Made by a program: the position numbers and the translations under genes | Notes under the pieces: generated by a model | What the model was told of the DNA's origin: nothing | The model's database searches: none | What the model saw: only the letters and a program-made list of their open reading frames with translations | Origin: Bradyrhizobium sp. ORS 278 | Lineage (GTDB): Bacteria; Pseudomonadota; Alphaproteobacteria; Rhizobiales; Xanthobacteraceae | Length of the DNA: 64,000 bases | Assembly: GCF_000026145.1 (NCBI RefSeq) | Contig: NC_009445.1 | Location: forward strand, 4,650,001 to 4,714,000 | Direction: 5' to 3' | Shown: one piece after another, positions 8,972 to 17,051 of the stretch | How positions within the stretch are numbered: the stretch's first letter is position 1 | Layout: the number at the start of each line of letters is the position of its first letter

Positions 8972-10030
8972 ATGCATCCGCCGACCTTGCGTCAGTTGCA
9001 GCAGCTGGTCTACCTCGCGGAAGAACGGCATTTCGCACGGGCCGCCAAGCGCGCCCATGTCACCCAGTCGGCCCTGAGCCGCAGCCTGCAGACGCTCGAG
9101 CAATCGGCGGGCATGCGGTTGTTCGACCGCAGCTCGCGCGCGGTCGAGATCACCGCGGTCGGCGAGCGACTGGTGGCGCGGGCCCGCTCACTGCTGTCGG
9201 GCGCCGACGATATCGGCCGCGAGATGCGGCTGTTGCGCTCGGGAGATGCCGGCGAGGTGACGGTGGGCGTGGGCGCGTTCACCGGCCTGACCTTGCTGCC
9301 GGATGCCATGGCGCGGCTGTATTCGGACCATCCGTCGGTGCGCATAACCGTCGTGCAGGATAATTGGCGCGCCCTGATGGAGGTGCTGCAGCAGGGAAAG
9401 CTCGATTTTTTCCTGGCGCACATCACCGACATCCGCGCTGACGACAGCCTTGACATCGAGCCGCTCGGCAGCCTCCCCGGACACTTCTACTGCCGGCCGT
9501 CACATCCCTTGGCGAGCCGGCGCGAGCTCTTGGCCCGCGATCTGGCCGGGCAGCACTTCGCCTCCGTCGCGCTGCCGCCGGAATTCAGCAGGCGATTGGA
9601 TGAGCTGATCGCTGCACCGGGAGGGCGCGGCTTCGACGTCGCGCTCGAATCCGAGAATGCGGGCCTGCTCGTGCAGATGGCTCTTCGCTCGGATGTCGTG
9701 CTGGTCGCGGGCGATGCGGTTCTCACCCACGAGCTTGCCTCCGGCCAGCTGGTCCGGCTCAACGTGGTCGAGCTGCGCGAGCCTCGCGCGACCAACCTGC
9801 TGCTGGCGCAGTTCGGCATTTTGCGACTGAAGGGCCGAACCCTGTCGCCGGCCGCGATGATGCTCATCGAAATGGTTCGCGCGCAAGCCGCGCGAACCTT
9901 GACCGGGCCGCGCCGTCCACCGGCGTCCCGCGCGATCGGCGGCGCGCATCGTTCGCGGCCCAGCCCACGCAAGAAGCCGAGCGCACCTCCGCGCAACCAG
10001 TCGCGACATCACACTCGGGGCAAGACCTAA
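8972..10030 (+). CDS. LysR-family transcriptional regulator
   Basis: A 352-residue regulator with an N-terminal winged helix-turn-helix (about residues 5-65; recognition region HFARAAKRAHVTQSALSRSL) and a periplasmic-binding-protein-like effector domain (about 92-300). The last 45 residues form an unusual basic, proline/serine/arginine-rich tail (RRPPASRAIGGAHRSRPSPRKK...) not normal for the family and possibly adding non-specific DNA affinity. ATG 8972 gives the standard LysR N-terminus (MHPPTLRQLQQLVYLAEERH); an in-frame ATG at 8933 would add 13 residues. It is divergent from the ThDP/FAD operon, which it probably controls together with its own gene. Confidence 0.9.
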   Translation: MHPPTLRQLQQLVYLAEERHFARAAKRAHVTQSALSRSLQTLEQSAGMRLFDRSSRAVEITAVGERLVARARSLLSGADDIGREMRLLRSGDAGEVTVGVGAFTGLTLLPDAMARLYSDHPSVRITVVQDNWRALMEVLQQGKLDFFLAHITDIRADDSLDIEPLGSLPGHFYCRPSHPLASRRELLARDLAGQHFASVALPPEFSRRLDELIAAPGGRGFDVALESENAGLLVQMALRSDVVLVAGDAVLTHELASGQLVRLNVVELREPRATNLLLAQFGILRLKGRTLSPAAMMLIEMVRAQAARTLTGPRRPPASRAIGGAHRSRPSPRKKPSAPPRNQSRHHTRGKT

Positions 10031-10049
10031 CCTTCGCCGGCCGGCGCGA

Positions 10050-10460
10050 TCATTCACCGGCTGCGTTGCGAGACAGCTCCCGCAGCAGCCGCATCGCCTC
10101 GTCGCCCTGCGCTTCGGGGACGAACAGATGATCATGATGAAGGGCCGACACGGCATTGACGCTGATGCCGGCCGCCGCCAGCTTCGCCGTGACGGCGGCG
10201 AGAAAGCCGACGGCGTCGAGCGCGGAATGCACCGAAAGGGTGATGAGACGCGCCGCGAACTGATAGTCCAGCCCGGCCCGCTCCGCCTCCTCACGCCGGA
10301 CGATCAGCGTGATGCCTTCGCGCTCGCGAAACAGCATCAAGGGGGTCAGCGTCGCGGGAAGCTCTCTGCCGTCGGCGAGGCCGCAGAACACGAAGACGCC
10401 GTCCTGCATCTCGGGCGTCATCGTCAGCAGCAGCGTGCCGAGGTCGCGTTCCCCTGTCAT
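10050..10460 (-). CDS. ACT-domain protein
   Basis: A 136-residue protein with an ACT-type regulatory fold in its C-terminal half (about 65-130: ARLITLSVHSALDAVGFLAAVTAKLAAAGISVNAVSALHHDHLFVP), preceded by a related N-terminal half. This is the tandem small ACT protein family (formerly DUF2241 type) thought to bind amino acids or similar ligands; no catalytic domain is attached. It starts 7 bases after the glutathionyl-hydroquinone reductase gene stop and is co-transcribed with it. The effector and partner are unknown. Confidence 0.85.
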   Translation of the reverse strand: MTGERDLGTLLLTMTPEMQDGVFVFCGLADGRELPATLTPLMLFREREGITLIVRREEAERAGLDYQFAARLITLSVHSALDAVGFLAAVTAKLAAAGISVNAVSALHHDHLFVPEAQGDEAMRLLRELSRNAAGE

Positions 10461-10467
10461 GCCGCCG

Positions 10468-11454
10468 TCAGGACGTTGCCAGCCGCGCGCGGCCGTGCGG
10501 CGCGGTGAAATCCTGCTGCGGGCCGAGCGGAACGATGCCGGTCGGATTGATTGTGCGGTGGCTTTCGTAATAGTGCCCCTTGATATGCTGGAAGTTCACG
10601 GTCTCGGCGATCCCCGGCCATTGGTAGAGATCGCGCGTGTAGGCCGAGAGATTCGGATAGTCGGCGATACGGCGGATATTGCACTTGAAGTGGCCGACAT
10701 AGACGGCATCGAAGCGGATCAGGGTCGTGAACAGCCGGATATCGGCCTCGGTGACGGCGTCGCCCAACAGGAAGCGCCGCATTGCAAGCCGTTCATCGAG
10801 CCAGTCGAGCGTCGCGAACAGCGGCCCGATGGCCTCCTCGTAAGCCGCTTGCGTGGTCGCAAAGCCGCATTTGTAGACGCCGTTGTTGAGCGTGTCGTAG
10901 ACGCGGGCATTGATTGCGTCGATCTCGCCGCGCAATGCCTGCGGATAATGGTCGCCTGGCTTGGCGCCGATGCCGTCGAAAGCCGCGTTCAGGATCCGGA
11001 TGATCTCGGAGGACTCGTTGTTGACGATCGTCCGCTGCGCCTTGTCCCAGAGCACCGGCACGGTGACACGGCCGGAATAGTGTGGATCGGCCGCGGTGTA
11101 GACCTGGTGCAGGACCTCCGCATGATTGATCTCATCAGCGACGACGCCGGGACCCTCGGCAAACGTCCAGCCCCGCTCGCGCATCAGCCAGTGCACGACG
11201 GAGACGGAGATCATCCCCTCGAGCCCCTTGAGCGTGCGCATGATCAGGGTGCGGTGCGCCCACGGACAAGCGAGGCTGACATAGAGATGATACCGCCCGG
11301 CCTCGGCCTTGAAGCCACCACTGCCGGTCGGACCCGGGCTGCCGTCGGATGTGACGAAGCTGCGAAAGGCCGAATCCTTGCGCACGAAGCGGCCGCCGGA
11401 GGCCGCCGTGTCATACCAGACGTCGTGCCATTGGCCGTCGACGAGCAGTCCCAT
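10468..11454 (-). CDS. yqjG: glutathionyl-hydroquinone reductase (Xi-class glutathione transferase)
   Basis: A 328-residue protein with the Xi-class signature CPWAHR, catalytic Cys63, followed by the thioredoxin-fold cis-Pro region VTVPVLWD and a helical C-terminal domain. These enzymes reduce glutathionyl-(hydro)quinones back to hydroquinones using glutathione, helping quinone detoxification in the cytosol. The length matches the family (about 320-330). The start is supported by the conserved MGLLVDGQWHDVWYDT opening. It lies between recO and the ACT gene on the same strand, 18 bases after the recO stop, so all three probably share a transcript. Confidence 0.93.
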   Translation of the reverse strand: MGLLVDGQWHDVWYDTAASGGRFVRKDSAFRSFVTSDGSPGPTGSGGFKAEAGRYHLYVSLACPWAHRTLIMRTLKGLEGMISVSVVHWLMRERGWTFAEGPGVVADEINHAEVLHQVYTAADPHYSGRVTVPVLWDKAQRTIVNNESSEIIRILNAAFDGIGAKPGDHYPQALRGEIDAINARVYDTLNNGVYKCGFATTQAAYEEAIGPLFATLDWLDERLAMRRFLLGDAVTEADIRLFTTLIRFDAVYVGHFKCNIRRIADYPNLSAYTRDLYQWPGIAETVNFQHIKGHYYESHRTINPTGIVPLGPQQDFTAPHGRARLATS

Positions 11455-11472
11455 GATGTTTCCCCTCTCGGC

Positions 11473-12219
11473 TCAAGCGCGCGTGAGCCGCGTCCTCGCC
11501 CGCGTCACCGCATTGATGAAGCCTTCACGCGCATCCGAATGGCCTTGCCCCCGCGGCTCCAGGACGTGGCGCAGCAGGAACAGGCCGGTGAGGCGAAAAC
11601 CGTCGAGCAGATCCTGGTCGGACCAGCCGTGATCCTCGTCGCTCTCGCGCAGGAATGGCGGCAAAGGCAGCAGCCGGTCGGCCCATGGCGCGCCGGCGGT
11701 GCGCGAGACCGCGCCGCCGGATTTCGGCGAGACGTAGATCAGGTCGGAGGTCTCGCCGGTCGCCGCGCAGGATTCCAGATCGAGACCAAAGCCGAGCTCG
11801 GTCAGGATCGCGAGCTCGAAGCGCACGATATGGGCAGCGGCGGCGCCGGCATCCGCGAAATCATCAAGCGCATGTTCGAGCCTGAAATACATGTCCTCGT
11901 GCGGATCGCGCTCGGGCAACAGCCGTGCAAGGGACGCCAGGTGCGTCACGCCATAGGCACCGTGCGAGGCGGACATCAGCTCCGCGGCGCGCAAGGTGAG
12001 CCCGTCGACGGCGTACATGCCGAGATGCTCGTCGAGCCGCGCCCGCCAGATCGCGCGCACCGTGTTGCCGGGCTGCAGGACCGGCCGCATCCGCTTGCCC
12101 GCGGCACCGCGCACGAGACCGAGATGGCGGCCGTGCTCGCGCGTCAGCAGTTCGACGACGGCGGAGGATTCGCCGTGCCGCCGCAGCCCCAGCACGATGC
12201 CGTCATCGGTCCATTCCAT
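11473..12219 (-). CDS. recO: DNA repair protein RecO
   Basis: A 248-residue protein of normal length. The N-terminal OB fold (about 1-80; [26 protein letters not shown]) is followed by the helical RecO_C domain. RecO works with RecF and RecR to load RecA on SSB-coated single-stranded DNA. The zinc-binding cysteine cluster of some RecO proteins is not present; only one cysteine lies in that region (LESCAATGE), as is usual in alphaproteobacteria. ATG 12219 is chosen because the OB fold starts there. An era-recO linkage is conserved in rhizobia; here a palindromic repeat and one small gene separate them. Confidence 0.95.
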   Translation of the reverse strand: MEWTDDGIVLGLRRHGESSAVVELLTREHGRHLGLVRGAAGKRMRPVLQPGNTVRAIWRARLDEHLGMYAVDGLTLRAAELMSASHGAYGVTHLASLARLLPERDPHEDMYFRLEHALDDFADAGAAAAHIVRFELAILTELGFGLDLESCAATGETSDLIYVSPKSGGAVSRTAGAPWADRLLPLPPFLRESDEDHGWSDQDLLDGFRLTGLFLLRHVLEPRGQGHSDAREGFINAVTRARTRLTRA

Positions 12220-12275
12220 CGGGTGAGCGGTCTCCACGAATCGGCCGCCCGAAAGCCGCCAGCATTGACGAAACC

Positions 12276-12358
12276 GTAGGGCGGGCAAAGCGCAGCGGGC
12301 CCACCAGTGGCAGGACCGCCCGGATCGCGGTGGGCACGCTGCGCTTTGCCCACCCTAC
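12276..12358. repeat. palindromic dispersed repeat (family C, copy 1)
   Basis: Complementary 21-base arms at each end (gtagggcgggcaaagcgcag... and its near-complement ending tttgcccaccctac) enclose a short GC-rich spacer that itself contains ggcccacc/ggtgggc. A second copy of the family is at 21711-21829. It lies between the small membrane-protein gene and recO. Confidence 0.75.
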
Positions 12359-12368
12359 CACGCATCAA

Positions 12369-12755
12369 CTAAGCGTCGAACCAGCCGCGCGCGTCGCCGG
12401 TGAAGGAGTAGTACAGCCCCATCGCCGTCAACGCGCAGGAGATCACCTCGATGCCGGCATCGAGCGTCATGCCCTTGTCGCCGATCACCTGGACCAGCGA
12501 GACGCCGGACAGCACCAGCGCCGCCAGCAGCACCCAGCGCGGCCAGTTCTTGCGTCGTTGCGCAGCGAGATAGACGAAATAGAACATCAGCAGGATGACG
12601 ACGCCGTTGAGAATGGTCTGCGCCGTGATCATGTCCTCGGTGATCTCGAGCGTCGGCGTGCGATCCGAGACGGCAACCGAGAGCGCATCCAGCATCAGCG
12701 AGCTGTAGAGCAGCACTTCGAACCACAACACGTTGCGCGGCACGCTCATCGTCAT
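12369..12755 (-). CDS. small multi-pass membrane protein, unknown function
   Basis: Not recognised. The 128 residues contain about four hydrophobic helices (roughly 10-27, 45-63, 70-90 and 100-118), with a short tail TGDARGWFDA. The start ATG at 12753-12755 overlaps the era stop as ATGA, indicating translational coupling; a second ATG two codons later (12749) is the alternative. It is carried as the last gene of the lepB-rnc-era string. A role in envelope or in regulation of Era is not implied by anything in the sequence. Confidence 0.75.
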   Translation of the reverse strand: MTMSVPRNVLWFEVLLYSSLMLDALSVAVSDRTPTLEITEDMITAQTILNGVVILLMFYFVYLAAQRRKNWPRWVLLAALVLSGVSLVQVIGDKGMTLDAGIEVISCALTAMGLYYSFTGDARGWFDA

Positions 12756-13675
12756 TCTCTAGGGAACTCGAGACCCATCTCTCGATAGCGGTCGGGATCG
12801 TCGCCCCAGTTCTCACGCACCTTCACGAACAGGAACAGATGCACCGGCACGCCGGTGATCTCGGCGATCTCCTTGCGCGACTGCGCCCCGATCGACTTGA
12901 TCGTCGCGCCGCCCTTGCCGAGCACGATCTTGCGCTGGCTGTCACGCTCCACGAAGATTGTCTGCTCGATCCGGATCGAACCGTCGTTGCGCTCGGTCCA
13001 GCTGTCGGTCTCGACCGTGGACTGATAGGGCAATTCCTGATGCAGGTGCGAATAGATCTTCTCGCGGGTGATCTCGGCCGCGAGGTGACGCATCGGCGCG
13101 TCCGACATCTGGTCTTCGGGGTAATGGAACGGTCCCGGCGGCACCATCTCGGCCAGCGCGCGCCGGAGATCGTCGACGCCGTCCCCCGACAGCGCCGAGA
13201 TCATGAAGGTGCGCGCGAAGGCCAGCTTCTCATTGGCCGCGGCGACCAAAGCCAGCAGCTTTTCCCGCGGCACCAGGTCGACCTTGTTGACGACCAGTAT
13301 CTTCTCGTGCGCCACCGAAGCCGCCTTGTCGATGATGGCCTGCGCCTCGTCGTCCAGGCCCTTCTTGGCATCGAGCAGCACGCAGACCAGATCGGCGTCA
13401 TGCGCGCCGCTCCAGGCCGTCGTGACCATCGCGCGGTCGAGCCTTCGCTTCGGCGAGAAGATGCCGGGCGTGTCGACCAGGATGATCTGCGATTGACCTT
13501 CGATGACGATGCCGCGGATCAGCGCGCGCGTCGTCTGCACCTTGCGCGAGACGATCGTGACCTTGGAGCCGACCAGCGCATTGACGAGGGTCGACTTGCC
13601 GACATTCGGAGCGCCGATCAGCGCGACGAAACCGCAGCGGGTCGCGCCCTGCCCGGCCTGTTGCTCAGCCGTCAT
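12752..13675 (-). CDS. era: GTPase Era
   Basis: A 307-residue Ras-like GTPase followed by a KH domain. G1 GAPNVGKS is at 21-28, G3 DTPG at 68-71, and G4 NKVD at 130-133. The C-terminal KH domain (about 215-300) has GKGGATIKSIG as its RNA-binding loop. Era binds the 3' end of 16S rRNA at the inner membrane and checks 30S maturation. The start ATG (13673-13675) lies 11 bases inside the end of rnc, the usual rnc-era overlap, and the stop overlaps the next gene by ATGA. Co-expression with RNase III fits the shared role in rRNA maturation. Confidence 0.97.
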   Translation of the reverse strand: MTAEQQAGQGATRCGFVALIGAPNVGKSTLVNALVGSKVTIVSRKVQTTRALIRGIVIEGQSQIILVDTPGIFSPKRRLDRAMVTTAWSGAHDADLVCVLLDAKKGLDDEAQAIIDKAASVAHEKILVVNKVDLVPREKLLALVAAANEKLAFARTFMISALSGDGVDDLRRALAEMVPPGPFHYPEDQMSDAPMRHLAAEITREKIYSHLHQELPYQSTVETDSWTERNDGSIRIEQTIFVERDSQRKIVLGKGGATIKSIGAQSRKEIAEITGVPVHLFLFVKVRENWGDDPDRYREMGLEFPRE

Positions 13676-14738
13676 TGCTGCCGCCGCTCACGCCCTCGCG
13701 CTCGATCATCACGGATGCCGCCACCTTCTCGGCTGCCCGCTTGGATCCGCCCACCCCTTCGGCCGGCTCCAGACCGGGCAGATCGACAGCAACGCGGAAT
13801 TGCGGATCGTGATGCGGGCCGGTGCGCTCGACCTCGCGATAGACCGGCGTCGGCAAGCCCTTGCCCTGCGCCCACTCCTGCAACACGGTCTTCGGATCGC
13901 GCAGCGGCCGCCGCGGCTTGCGCATGCGCTCGGTCCAGTTGCGCTCGACGAAGCCGGCCGCAGCCGTGTAGCCGCCATCCAGGAAGATCGCGCCGATCAC
14001 CGCCTCGCAGACATCGCCGAGCACCGATTTGCGCAGCCGCGCGCCGGCGCCGGCGCCAACGGCGCCGAGCTTGATGTCATCCAGCAGGCCAAGCGACTTG
14101 GCGACATCGGCGCAGCTCTCCTTGCGCACGAGATCGGCCAGCCGCTTCGACAGTTCGCCTTCGTCGGCGCTCGGGAACGCGCGGTACAGCATGTCCGACA
14201 CGATCAGGCCCAGGACGTGGTCACCGAGGAATTCGAGGCGCTGATAGCTGTCGCCGCGCTTCTTGGAGGATTTCAGCGCTGAGACATGGGTGAAGGCCGT
14301 GCTGAGCAGTGACGGATCGGCGAAGCGATGGCCGATCCGCGCCTCGATCGCGGCATTGGCCGCCTTCTCGGCGGCCTTCACGCTCTTCGTGACTCCGGTT
14401 CCGGCGGTCTTGGTCCGGCGGCTGCCCTTGGCCTTGCCGGACGGCTTGGCATCGGATTCCGCATCGACCGGAGGCGCAACGCCGTTCGGTCCCTGGCCAT
14501 CGACCTCGGAGGCCGGCTCGGCAGGATTGGCAGACTTCGCTTCGGTCTTCGCGTCAGACTTCGCTTCGATCTTCGGCTCGACCTTAAGCTCGACCTTTGC
14601 CTCAGACTTCACCTCAGGCTTCGCGTCCGGCTTGGGTCGCGTCGACGTCTTGGGCGCAGCCTCGAGCGCGCCCGCGCCGGCTTGCGGGCTCGTTGCAGCA
14701 GCCTGCGTCGTCTGGATCTCGGGTGAGTCGTCGATCAT
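13665..14738 (-). CDS. rnc: ribonuclease III with a long charged N-terminal extension
   Basis: RNase III cuts double-stranded RNA, including the 30S rRNA precursor. The catalytic domain starts near residue 122, with the signature RLEFLGDHVL at 167-176 and the second acidic site at ADLVRKESCADVAK...SVLGDVCEAVIGAIFLD; a double-stranded-RNA-binding domain fills about 285-350. From residue 122 on, the size (about 235) is normal. The first 120 residues are an extra low-complexity Ala/Lys/Glu/Pro/Ser segment with near-repeats such as VELKVEPKIEAKSDAKTEAK. The long start is favoured because its ATG overlaps the lepB stop as ATGA; a GTG at codon 120 would give a normal-length enzyme and cannot be excluded. 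Confidence 0.94.
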   Translation of the reverse strand: MIDDSPEIQTTQAAATSPQAGAGALEAAPKTSTRPKPDAKPEVKSEAKVELKVEPKIEAKSDAKTEAKSANPAEPASEVDGQGPNGVAPPVDAESDAKPSGKAKGSRRTKTAGTGVTKSVKAAEKAANAAIEARIGHRFADPSLLSTAFTHVSALKSSKKRGDSYQRLEFLGDHVLGLIVSDMLYRAFPSADEGELSKRLADLVRKESCADVAKSLGLLDDIKLGAVGAGAGARLRKSVLGDVCEAVIGAIFLDGGYTAAAGFVERNWTERMRKPRRPLRDPKTVLQEWAQGKGLPTPVYREVERTGPHHDPQFRVAVDLPGLEPAEGVGGSKRAAEKVAASVMIEREGVSGGSNDG

Positions 14739-15496
14739 CGTACGATCTTGAACAGACGTTCCCAACGGATGGACATCGGCCAGCGCCAGAACGCCCAGGC
14801 ATGCTCGTTCTCCCGAATGGAGAAGAAGATCATCTGGGCGCGGCCGATGATGTTCTCGAACGGGACATAGCCGACCGCCGTCTGAACACGGCTGTCAGTC
14901 GAGTTGTCGCGGTTGTCGCCCATCATGAAGAAGTTGCCGGGCGGCACCGTATACACGTCCGTACTATCGTAAGGGCCGTGGTCGAAGCAATCCAGGGTTT
15001 CGTAGCTGACGCCGTTCGGCAGCGTCTCCTTCCAGCGCTTCACCCGCGCGATCGAATCGGCGGTGCCGCAGGGATCCTCGCCGACGAAGTCGGTCAGCCG
15101 CTCGCGCTGGACCGGCGCGTCGTTGATGTACAGCAGGCCGTCACGCATCTGGATGCGGTCGCCCGGCAGTCCGATCACGCGCTTGATGTAGTCGATTTCG
15201 GTGTCCTTCGGCAGGCGAAACACGACGATGTCGCCGCGCCGAGGCTCCGAGCCGAAGATGCGGCCCGAGAAGATGTTGGGCGACTGCGGAATCGAGAAAT
15301 GGCTATAGCCGTACGAATATTTCGACACGAACAGATAATCGCCGACCAGCAAGGTCGCCTTCATTGATCCCGAGGGGATGTTGAAGGGCTGGAACAGGAA
15401 CGTGCGGATCACGAGTGCGATCAGGAGGGCATGAACGACCACACGAACGGTTTCACCGATGCCGCTCTCAGTCTTGGTTCCGGAGGTCACGCTCAT
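14735..15496 (-). CDS. lepB: signal peptidase I
   Basis: A 253-residue membrane serine protease that removes signal peptides from exported proteins at the periplasmic face of the inner membrane. One N-terminal hydrophobic anchor (about 17-33) is followed by the catalytic Ser44 in PSGSM and the general-base Lys105 in DYIKRVIGLPGD; the conserved GDNRDNSTDSR box is near 193-203. There is no second transmembrane helix before the catalytic part, as is usual for alphaproteobacterial LepB. It shares an ATGA overlap with rnc. The 286 bases upstream, before acpS, contain a structured segment listed separately. Confidence 0.97.
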   Translation of the reverse strand: MSVTSGTKTESGIGETVRVVVHALLIALVIRTFLFQPFNIPSGSMKATLLVGDYLFVSKYSYGYSHFSIPQSPNIFSGRIFGSEPRRGDIVVFRLPKDTEIDYIKRVIGLPGDRIQMRDGLLYINDAPVQRERLTDFVGEDPCGTADSIARVKRWKETLPNGVSYETLDCFDHGPYDSTDVYTVPPGNFFMMGDNRDNSTDSRVQTAVGYVPFENIIGRAQMIFFSIRENEHAWAFWRWPMSIRWERLFKIVR

Positions 15497-15605
15497 CGCT
15501 CTTTCACTGTCCCTGGGCGAATGGTCCGATGATTCGCCAGCCGTTGCATAACACCCCGCCGACCGCGAACAACGTATGGGTCCGCAGCTTAAGGGAGTCT
15601 GTCCT

Positions 15606-15684
15606 GATTCTGGTGGTCAAGGCCAACTCCGGTTTGAGCCAGAATCCGCCTTTGATGTTGCCGGTTCGATCCCGGCGGGTTTTA
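15606..15684 (+). other. structured intergenic segment with a tRNA T-arm-like hairpin
   Basis: In the lepB-acpS gap an exact 8-bp inverted repeat (gattctgg 15606-15613 and ccagaatc 15639-15646) is followed by gccgg-ttcgatc-ccggc at 15660-15676. The latter has the size and loop sequence of a tRNA T-arm (5-bp stem, 7-base loop beginning TTC). Seven more bases and an A follow as in an acceptor end, but no matching 5' acceptor (aaaaccc) is present upstream, so this is not a complete tRNA. It is either a relic, a small structured RNA or chance. Confidence 0.3.
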
Positions 15685-15782
15685 GACGACTGTGCGGGGC
15701 GGCGCAATCAAGAGCCGCATCAAAATAATATAAGATGCTGGAATCAATCGTATTTTTGTTTTCGCTTGGGCGTCGGCCCGGC

Positions 15783-16202
15783 TCAGGACGACGCCAGGGG
15801 CACCGCCGAAATGATGACGAAAGCCTGGGCGAGCGGCCAGTCGTCGGTGATCGACAGGTCGATCCGGGCCTCGTGCCCCGCGGGGGTCAGCGCCTTCAGC
15901 CGCTCGGCTGCGCCGCCCGTCAGCAGCATGGTCGGGCGGCCGCCCGGAAGGTTGACCACGCCCATGTCGCGCCACCACACGCCCTGGCGGATGCCGGTGC
16001 CGAGCGCCTTGGAGCAGGCCTCCTTGGCGGCGAATCGCTTGGCGTAGGTGGCGACCACCATCTTCTCGTTCTTGGCCCGCCGCTCGGCCTTGGCGCGCTC
16101 GGCCTCGGTGAAGATCCGGTTCAGGAAGCGCTCGCCGTGGCGCTCGATCACCTCGCCGACCCTGCGGATGTCGATCAGGTCCGAGCCGATGCCGATGATC
16201 AT
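15783..16202 (-). CDS. acpS: holo-[acyl-carrier-protein] synthase
   Basis: A 139-residue enzyme that transfers 4'-phosphopantetheine from CoA to acyl carrier protein, activating fatty acid synthesis. The two signature motifs are present: [12 protein letters not shown] (Mg-binding Asp8) and [16 protein letters not shown] (about 55-70) with the second metal ligand Glu. The length is normal for the family. The ATG overlaps the pdxJ stop by four bases (ATGA), so the two are translated together, an arrangement widely conserved in proteobacteria. Confidence 0.97.
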   Translation of the reverse strand: MIIGIGSDLIDIRRVGEVIERHGERFLNRIFTEAERAKAERRAKNEKMVVATYAKRFAAKEACSKALGTGIRQGVWWRDMGVVNLPGGRPTMLLTGGAAERLKALTPAGHEARIDLSITDDWPLAQAFVIISAVPLASS

Positions 16203-16969
16203 GCCGTGGCCCCTGTCGCCCGGTCGCGGCCCCGATCCATCGCCGCGCGCATCGTCCGCACGCTCTCGGCCAGGCCCACGAACAGCGCCTCGCCCATTAT
16301 GAAGTAGCCGATGTTCAGCTCGCGGATTTCAGGCAAGGCCGCGATCTGCTCGGCGGTGGCGTAATCCAGGCCATGGCCGGCATGGACCTCGAGCCCTGCG
16401 GCATAGGCTTGGCGGGCACCGGCCACGATGCGCTGCCATTCGGCGTCCGCCTTGTCATGGTGGCCATCGGTGATCGCGTCGCACCAGCCGCCGGTATGGA
16501 TCTCGATGACTGGCGCGCGCAGCCGCGCCGCCATCTCGATCTGGGCGGGGTCGGCGGCGATGAACAGCGAGACCCGGATGCCGGCCTCGCTGAGCCGGGC
16601 GATCGCCGGCGCCAGCGCATTGTGCTGGCCGACGACGTCGAGCCCGCCCTCGGTGGTCAGTTCCTCGCGCCGCTCGGGCACCAGGCAGCAGGCATGCGGC
16701 TTCGTCGCCAGCGCGATCCGCACCATCTCCTCGGTGGCCGCCATCTCGAAGTTCAGCGGCCTGGAGATCTGCGCCTTGAGGCGGGCCATGTCGTCGTCGC
16801 GGATGTGCCGCCGGTCCTCGCGCAGATGCGCGGTGATGCCGTCGGCGCCGGCCTCGATGGCGAGCAGCGCAGCGCGTACCGGATCCGGCGCACGGCCGCC
16901 GCGCGCATTCCGCAACGTAGCGATGTGGTCGACATTGACGCCGAGGCGCAGCTTCGGGGGATGGGACAT
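16199..16969 (-). CDS. pdxJ: pyridoxine 5'-phosphate synthase
   Basis: A 256-residue TIM-barrel enzyme closing the ring of vitamin B6: it joins 3-amino-2-oxopropyl phosphate and 1-deoxyxylulose 5-phosphate to give pyridoxine 5'-phosphate. The N-terminal signature [17 protein letters not shown] is at 9-25, the catalytic Glu in [10 protein letters not shown] near 72-81, the EIHTGGW loop near 155, and HAGHGLDY near 199-206. The length is slightly above the usual 240-250. It is downstream of rsh by about 80 bases on the same strand and overlaps acpS, so it may head the pdxJ-acpS unit. Confidence 0.97.
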   Translation of the reverse strand: MSHPPKLRLGVNVDHIATLRNARGGRAPDPVRAALLAIEAGADGITAHLREDRRHIRDDDMARLKAQISRPLNFEMAATEEMVRIALATKPHACCLVPERREELTTEGGLDVVGQHNALAPAIARLSEAGIRVSLFIAADPAQIEMAARLRAPVIEIHTGGWCDAITDGHHDKADAEWQRIVAGARQAYAAGLEVHAGHGLDYATAEQIAALPEIRELNIGYFIMGEALFVGLAESVRTMRAAMDRGRDRATGATA

Positions 16970-17051
16970 CGGCAGGCTCGCGGTGTTCTCTCAAAACGGA
17001 ATTGCTGGTTTAGCTCATCGCCGGAGGAAACGCTGCGGCCAAACCCGCAGA

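Noticed and set aside
15660..15684. Possible complete tRNA gene or permuted tmRNA piece
   Set aside because: Only a T-arm-like hairpin is present; no 5' acceptor strand, anticodon arm, CCA or tag reading frame could be found nearby. Kept only as a structural observation.
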